Below are positions 60,334 to 64,000 of a stretch of 64,000 nucleotides of DNA, one piece after another. The notes under the pieces were generated by a model. It saw only the letters and a program-made list of their open reading frames with translations. It was not told the origin of the DNA and made no database searches. Position numbers and translations under genes: made by a program. Position 1 is the stretch's first letter. Every line of letters starts with the position of its first letter. Where the stretch lies: contig NZ_JACHBQ010000001.1 of the NCBI RefSeq assembly GCF_014200405.1, forward strand, positions 3,534,001 through 3,598,000, in the 5' to 3' direction. This DNA comes from Cryobacterium roopkundense (lineage in GTDB: Bacteria > Actinomycetota > Actinomycetes > Actinomycetales > Microbacteriaceae).

Positions 60334-61113
60334 TCAGGCGATGCCGGTGAAGGCGGGCTTGCGCTTCTGCTGGAAGGCTGCGAATCCCTCGCGATAGTCC
60401 TCGGTGTCGCAGAGCGCGGCCTGGGCGAGCGTCTCCGCCGTCATGCTCTGCCAGAGTCCGAGGCGTTCGTCGCGCAGCGACTGCACGAGGGCCTTGCTTG
60501 CCAGGAACGCCTGCGTGGCGCCGGTCGAGGCCCTCACGGCCGCCGCCGCCGTGGCATCCGCTAGCTCGTCAGCGGGGAAGACCTGGCTGAAGAGTCCGCT
60601 GGCCACAGCCTCGGCGCCCGACATGAGTCGACCCGAGTAGATGAGGTCGAGCGTGCGGTGCGCTCCGAGGCGTTCCACGAACAGGGCATGGCCGCCGGAG
60701 TCGAGGGTGGCGCCGAGGTTGGCGAACGGCGAGCCGATCTTGGCGGTGTCGGCCACGTACACCACGTCGGTGGCGATGAGCAGGCCGAGGCCCACGCCGA
60801 GGCACGCGCCGTGCGCTGCCGCGAAGGTGGGCGCAGGGAACGAGCTCATGCGGTGCATGAGCCCGGTGACGAGACCGCCGAGGTAGCCCTGCACATCGTC
60901 GGTGCGCGGGTCGACGGCCGAAATGTCGCGTCCGGCGCAGAAAGCACGGCCCTCGCCGCGCAGCACGAGGGCGCGCACTCCGGCTTCCTCAGCGGATGCG
61001 TACGCCGCGTCGAGTTCGACAACCGCCGCCTCGTTGAGGGCGTTCATTTTCTCCGGTGCGTTGAGCACCACGTACGCGACGTTGTTGTCGATGGTCAGCT
61101 CGATCACGGGCAT
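60334..61113 (-). CDS. Enoyl-CoA hydratase/isomerase of the phenylacetate operon (PaaF/PaaG-like)
   Basis: A 259-residue crotonase-fold enzyme. The ATG at 61,113 has AAAGGCGG upstream. NAPEKMNALNEAA, LVLRGEGRAFCAGRDIS and AHGACLGVGLGLLIATD form the oxyanion hole; the D at the end of IATD and the FANLGATLDSGG stretch match PaaG-type isomerases more than classic Glu-Glu hydratases. In phenylacetate breakdown PaaG converts the ring epoxide to the oxepin and PaaF hydrates a later intermediate. It is 37 bp downstream of paaE and in the same orientation, supporting that pathway. Confidence 0.88.
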   Translation of the reverse strand: MPVIELTIDNNVAYVVLNAPEKMNALNEAAVVELDAAYASAEEAGVRALVLRGEGRAFCAGRDISAVDPRTDDVQGYLGGLVTGLMHRMSSFPAPTFAAAHGACLGVGLGLLIATDVVYVADTAKIGSPFANLGATLDSGGHALFVERLGAHRTLDLIYSGRLMSGAEAVASGLFSQVFPADELADATAAAAVRASTGATQAFLASKALVQSLRDERLGLWQSMTAETLAQAALCDTEDYREGFAAFQQKRKPAFTGIA

Positions 61114-61150
61114 CCGCCTTTCTGGTTCGGCTGGAACGTGCGGAATACGG

Positions 61151-62281
61151 CTAGACGTCGTAGTCGACGACAACCTTCTCGGTGGTGGGGTGCGACTGAC
61201 AGGTGAGCACGTAGCCGCGCTCGATCTCGTCGGGCTCGAGGGCGTAGTTCTCCGTCATGGTGACGTCGCCGCTCACGAGCTTGGCGCGGCAGGTGCCGCA
61301 GACTCCCCCGGCGCACGCGAACGGCACATCGGGCCTCACGCGCAGGGCCGCGTTGAGAATGCTCTCGTTAGCGTTCACCGGCGTGGTCACAGTGTTGCTC
61401 TGCCCGTCGAGGGTGAATTCGATCTGGAAGGTCTTGTCCCCCGCCGCCACGATGACGGGCCGGCCGATGTCGCCGCTCGCGCGGTTGGTCTCGCCCGTGG
61501 TGAAGAGCTCGAAGCGCACGCGCGAGGCGGCAACGCCCACGTCTTCGAGGGTGTCGCGGCAGAGCTGCACGAGCTCGAACGGGCCGCAGAGAAACCACTC
61601 GTTGACGGTTCCGGGGCGCAGGATCGTCTCGAGCATGCGGCGGAACTTGTCTTCGTCGATGCGCCCGGTGAGCAGAGAGGAGGACCGCTGCTCCCGCGAC
61701 AGCACGTGGTACAGCGCGAGGCGGGCCGGGTAACGGTCTTTCAGGTCGGCCAGTTCGTCGAGAAACATCACGTCGAGTGCGGTGCGGTTCGTGTACACGA
61801 GAGTGAAACGTGAGGTAGCGGATGCCGCTAGCACCGTGTGCGCGAGCGACATCAACGGGGTGATGCCCGAGCCCGCGGCCACACCCACGATGTGCTTGTC
61901 GTCAAGGTCGGGCAGCGTGGAGGTGAACGTGCCCTGCGGGCTCATCACCTCGACTTTTTGGCCGGCCTTCAGCTCGGTGTTCGCCCAGCTGGAGAACACC
62001 CCACCGAGGTCGCGCTTGATCGCCACGCTGATCGTGCCCTGGCCCTCGGAGTCGACGCTCGGCGGGCGGCAGATCGAGTAGCTGCGGCGCAGCTCGTGGC
62101 CGTCGATGGTGGCGCGCAGGGCGAGGTGCTGGCCCGGCGCGTAGTCGAAGGAGCCGCGGAGCTCATCGGGAACCGCGAAGGTCACCTCCACGCTGTCGGC
62201 GGTGAGCTGGCGCACATCGGAGACGGTGAGGGTATGGAAACGCGCACGGTGCTTCGTCGCACCCAGATTCGTTGCAGTCAT
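61151..62281 (-). CDS. paaE: Phenylacetyl-CoA epoxidase reductase subunit PaaE
   Basis: A 376-residue reductase passing electrons from NADPH to the PaaABC oxygenase. The FAD domain includes HLALRATIDGHELRRSYSI, the R-x-Y-S motif. The NAD domain contains VGVAAGSGITPLMSL and the CGP element FLCGPFELV. The C-terminal plant-type 2Fe-2S ferredoxin has C-x4-C-x2-C (FACAGGVCGTCRAKL) and a fourth Cys in YVLTCQSHP. The ATG at 62,281 is two bases after the paaD stop; a GTG two codons earlier would overlap it. Confidence 0.95.
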   Translation of the reverse strand: MTATNLGATKHRARFHTLTVSDVRQLTADSVEVTFAVPDELRGSFDYAPGQHLALRATIDGHELRRSYSICRPPSVDSEGQGTISVAIKRDLGGVFSSWANTELKAGQKVEVMSPQGTFTSTLPDLDDKHIVGVAAGSGITPLMSLAHTVLAASATSRFTLVYTNRTALDVMFLDELADLKDRYPARLALYHVLSREQRSSSLLTGRIDEDKFRRMLETILRPGTVNEWFLCGPFELVQLCRDTLEDVGVAASRVRFELFTTGETNRASGDIGRPVIVAAGDKTFQIEFTLDGQSNTVTTPVNANESILNAALRVRPDVPFACAGGVCGTCRAKLVSGDVTMTENYALEPDEIERGYVLTCQSHPTTEKVVVDYDV

Positions 62282-62283
62282 GG

Positions 62284-62823
62284 TCACAGCACCTTGAAGT
62301 AGTCGAAGGGTTCGAGACACGCCTTGCACTCGTAGAGCGACTTGCAGGAGGTCGAACCGAAATGGGCGAGTTCACGCGTGTTCAGGGAATTGCAGCGCGG
62401 GCACTTGACCGCGAGCTGGAGGCGCACGGGGCCCGCGGGGCCGGAGGGCCGGGCGGTGGCGTGCCCGGTCGGAGCGGCAATGCCGTACTCCTCGAGCTTC
62501 TTCTTGCCGTCGTCGCTCATCCAGTCCGTGGTCCACGCGGGGCTCAGCACGAGCCGCACCGAGACGTTTTCGTAGCCGGCAGCGGTGAGCGCCGCGAATA
62601 CGTCGTCGCGCATGGCGTCGAGGGCGGGGCATCCGCTGTAGGTAGGTGTGAGGGAAACGTCGACGCCGGTCGCGGTGACGCTCACCGAGCGCAGCACGCC
62701 GAGGTCTTCGATCGTGAGCACCGGGATTTCCGGGTCGACAACAGTTGCGGCCACGGCCCAGGCCCGCAGCGAGGCGTCGTCGGTGGGCCGGGGCCGGGCG
62801 GCGGTTTCGTGAATGGTCACCAT
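62284..62823 (-). CDS. paaD: Phenylacetyl-CoA epoxidase maturation subunit PaaD
   Basis: A 179-residue protein with an N-terminal MIP18/SufT-like domain (VVDPEIPVLTIEDLGVLRSV) and PTYSGCPALDAM, followed by a C-terminal zinc-ribbon with CPRCNS and CKSLYECKACLEPF. PaaD is thought to help assemble the iron-sulfur or di-iron centres of the epoxidase. The start ATG overlaps the paaC stop. The C-terminal four-cysteine region is intact, matching the full-length type. Confidence 0.94.
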   Translation of the reverse strand: MVTIHETAARPRPTDDASLRAWAVAATVVDPEIPVLTIEDLGVLRSVSVTATGVDVSLTPTYSGCPALDAMRDDVFAALTAAGYENVSVRLVLSPAWTTDWMSDDGKKKLEEYGIAAPTGHATARPSGPAGPVRLQLAVKCPRCNSLNTRELAHFGSTSCKSLYECKACLEPFDYFKVL

Positions 62824-63644
62824 GATGCGCCCGGGTGTGCCCGCGCGAGAACCTGCATCTCGGCGAGCATCAGGCCGAGGTGCTCGGAGTGCACGCCGCG
62901 GCGACCGCCGCCCTGGGCGATGAAGCCGCGGGGTTCCTCGAGTTCTGCCTCGGCGAACACCGGCGCGATGGCCAGGTCGAAGACCTCTCGCAGGCTCGAC
63001 GGCCGCACGGCGACGCCCTCGAGCCGGTCGAGCAGGGGCTCGTCGCGGAACATCTCGTCCACGTAGGGCCACATGTCGGAGAAGGCCACGATCATGCGGC
63101 GGCGGGATTCGTCGGTGCCCAGCGAGAGCCGCAGCACCCATTGCACGGAGTGATCGCGGTGGTAGTCGACCTCCTTGGCGGCCTTGTCGGAGATCGCCGC
63201 GAGGGTGGCATCGGAGGAGTCGCGCAGCCGGGTGTAAAGCTCGAAGAGGAAGTGCGACACGATGAACTGCCGCGCGATGGTGTGCGCGAAATCGCCGTTG
63301 GGCTGCTCGACGAGCTGCAGCGAACGCCACTCGGGCTCGTCGCGCCAGTAGGCGAGGTCGTCCTCGGTCTTCCCCGAGGCCGAACCTGCATAGTGCAGCA
63401 GAGCGCGGGCGTGCCCAATCAGGTCGAGGGCGATGTTTCCGAGGGCCACGTCTTCCTCGAGCTCGGGGGCGCGGGAGATCCAGGAGCCTAGGCGCTGCGA
63501 GAGTACGAGGGAGTCGTCGCCGAGCCAGAGCGCGTATTCCGCGACGTCGGGCGAGGCAACGGATGCCGAGGCGATCAGTTCGTCGGGAAGTATTGCCACG
63601 TCTACCTGGGCGTGACCGTGCACGTCGTCGGTGTGTGAACTCAT
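62817..63644 (-). CDS. paaC: Phenylacetyl-CoA epoxidase structural subunit PaaC
   Basis: A 275-residue subunit of the ring-1,2-epoxidase complex. YALWLGDDSLVLSQRLGSWI is the family's first helix. GNIALDLIGHARALLHY, IVSHFLFELYTRL and AAKEVDYHRDHSVQWVLRL follow; PaaC has a ferritin-like fold but usually lacks a complete di-iron site. The ATG overlaps the paaB stop by four bases. It forms a heterodimer with PaaA, the catalytic subunit, whose gene begins upstream beyond the window. Confidence 0.95.
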   Translation of the reverse strand: MSSHTDDVHGHAQVDVAILPDELIASASVASPDVAEYALWLGDDSLVLSQRLGSWISRAPELEEDVALGNIALDLIGHARALLHYAGSASGKTEDDLAYWRDEPEWRSLQLVEQPNGDFAHTIARQFIVSHFLFELYTRLRDSSDATLAAISDKAAKEVDYHRDHSVQWVLRLSLGTDESRRRMIVAFSDMWPYVDEMFRDEPLLDRLEGVAVRPSSLREVFDLAIAPVFAEAELEEPRGFIAQGGGRRGVHSEHLGLMLAEMQVLARAHPGASW

Positions 63645-63946
63645 AGGTGCTTCACGCCCTCGCTCTTGGAGTAGTAGCTCGCGTGGCGGTAGTTCTTGCC
63701 GGCAGGCGACTCGAAGAAGGCGCCCTTGGCGTCGGGGTCGCTCGTGGTGATGGCCGCGGCGGGTACGACCCACACCGACACGCCCTCGGCACGACGGGTG
63801 TAGAGGTCACGGGCGTTGCGCACGGCGAGAATCTCGTCGGGGGCGTGTAGCGAGCCGACGTGCACGTGGCTCAGGCCACGGTTGGAACGAACGAAGACTT
63901 CCCAGAGGGGCCAAATTTCAGCTGCGGAATCGCCGGGCGCGGTCAT
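63641..63946 (-). CDS. paaB: Phenylacetyl-CoA epoxidase subunit PaaB
   Basis: A 101-residue small subunit needed for the epoxidase complex. WPLWEVFVRSNRGLSHVHVG at the N-terminus, NARDLYTRRAEGVSVWVV and HASYYSKSEGVKHL at the C-terminus are family hallmarks. The length is typical. The start overlaps the stop of the preceding gene, consistent with the paaABCDE order. Confidence 0.95.
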   Translation of the reverse strand: MTAPGDSAAEIWPLWEVFVRSNRGLSHVHVGSLHAPDEILAVRNARDLYTRRAEGVSVWVVPAAAITTSDPDAKGAFFESPAGKNYRHASYYSKSEGVKHL

Positions 63947-64000
63947 GAGGCCACCATTTCAGATCGTTCGGACTGTTTACGGGCATACTCTGCGGCGGCT
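63943..64000 (-). CDS. paaA: Phenylacetyl-CoA epoxidase catalytic subunit PaaA (C-terminal 18 codons)
   Basis: The frame entering from the window edge reads AAAEYARKQSERSEMVAS before a TGA that overlaps the paaB start. So short a piece shows no diagnostic motif, but the position directly before paaB in a paa operon makes PaaA the expected product. The rest lies outside the window. Confidence 0.7.
   Translation of the reverse strand, partial: AAAEYARKQSERSEMVAS

Overview
The window is high-GC actinobacterial DNA whose gene content and intergenic repeats point to the family Microbacteriaceae (Cryobacterium, Leifsonia, Salinibacterium and relatives). That placement is an inference: no rRNA, tRNA or housekeeping phylogenetic marker is present. 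Genes are tightly packed. Many neighbours overlap by four bases (ATGA or GTGA), and several start codons sit 6-8 bases after a -10 box with no Shine-Dalgarno, as in leaderless actinobacterial mRNAs.

Bases 1 to about 38,100 form a large surface-polysaccharide locus of the Wzx/Wzy type. A minus-strand operon (11,416 down to the left edge) encodes a sugar-nucleotide oxidoreductase, an epimerase/dehydratase, two DegT-type aminotransferases, a PglD/NeuD-type acetyltransferase, a flippase and four glycosyltransferases, the last cut by the window edge. A divergent plus-strand operon (12,036-23,898) encodes the initiating sugar-phosphate transferase, glycosyltransferases, a very large secreted multidomain protein, a Wzy-like polymerase and a Wzc-like chain-length regulator/tyrosine kinase. 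A third segment (23,906-38,129) holds a CDP-alcohol phosphotransferase, a complete ISL3-family insertion sequence with an 8-bp target duplication, three more glycosyltransferases, a hexapeptide acyltransferase, a pyruvyltransferase coupled to an Fe-S (FrhB-like) protein, a second flippase, a secreted beta-helix protein and a TagD-like cytidylyltransferase. The two secreted proteins share an unusual roughly 200-residue module, here called the NGWG module. It makes them candidates for carriers, binders or trimmers of the polymer and is the most interesting part of the window.

Bases 38,160-60,300 are mixed chromosomal genes: two proline iminopeptidase-like hydrolases, an ABC exporter with its two-component system, a DUF222/HNH protein, an acyl-CoA oxidase-like enzyme, RecQ with a methyltransferase, a membrane acyltransferase, a copper-type module (CopC-like, YcnI-like and a polytopic membrane protein), a secreted nuclease, a lipoprotein, an LCP-family protein, a small membrane protein and a PIN-domain toxin-antitoxin pair.

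Bases 60,334-64,000 carry the distal part of an aerobic phenylacetate degradation operon in the order paaA (partial), paaB, paaC, paaD, paaE and an enoyl-CoA hydratase, all on the minus strand.
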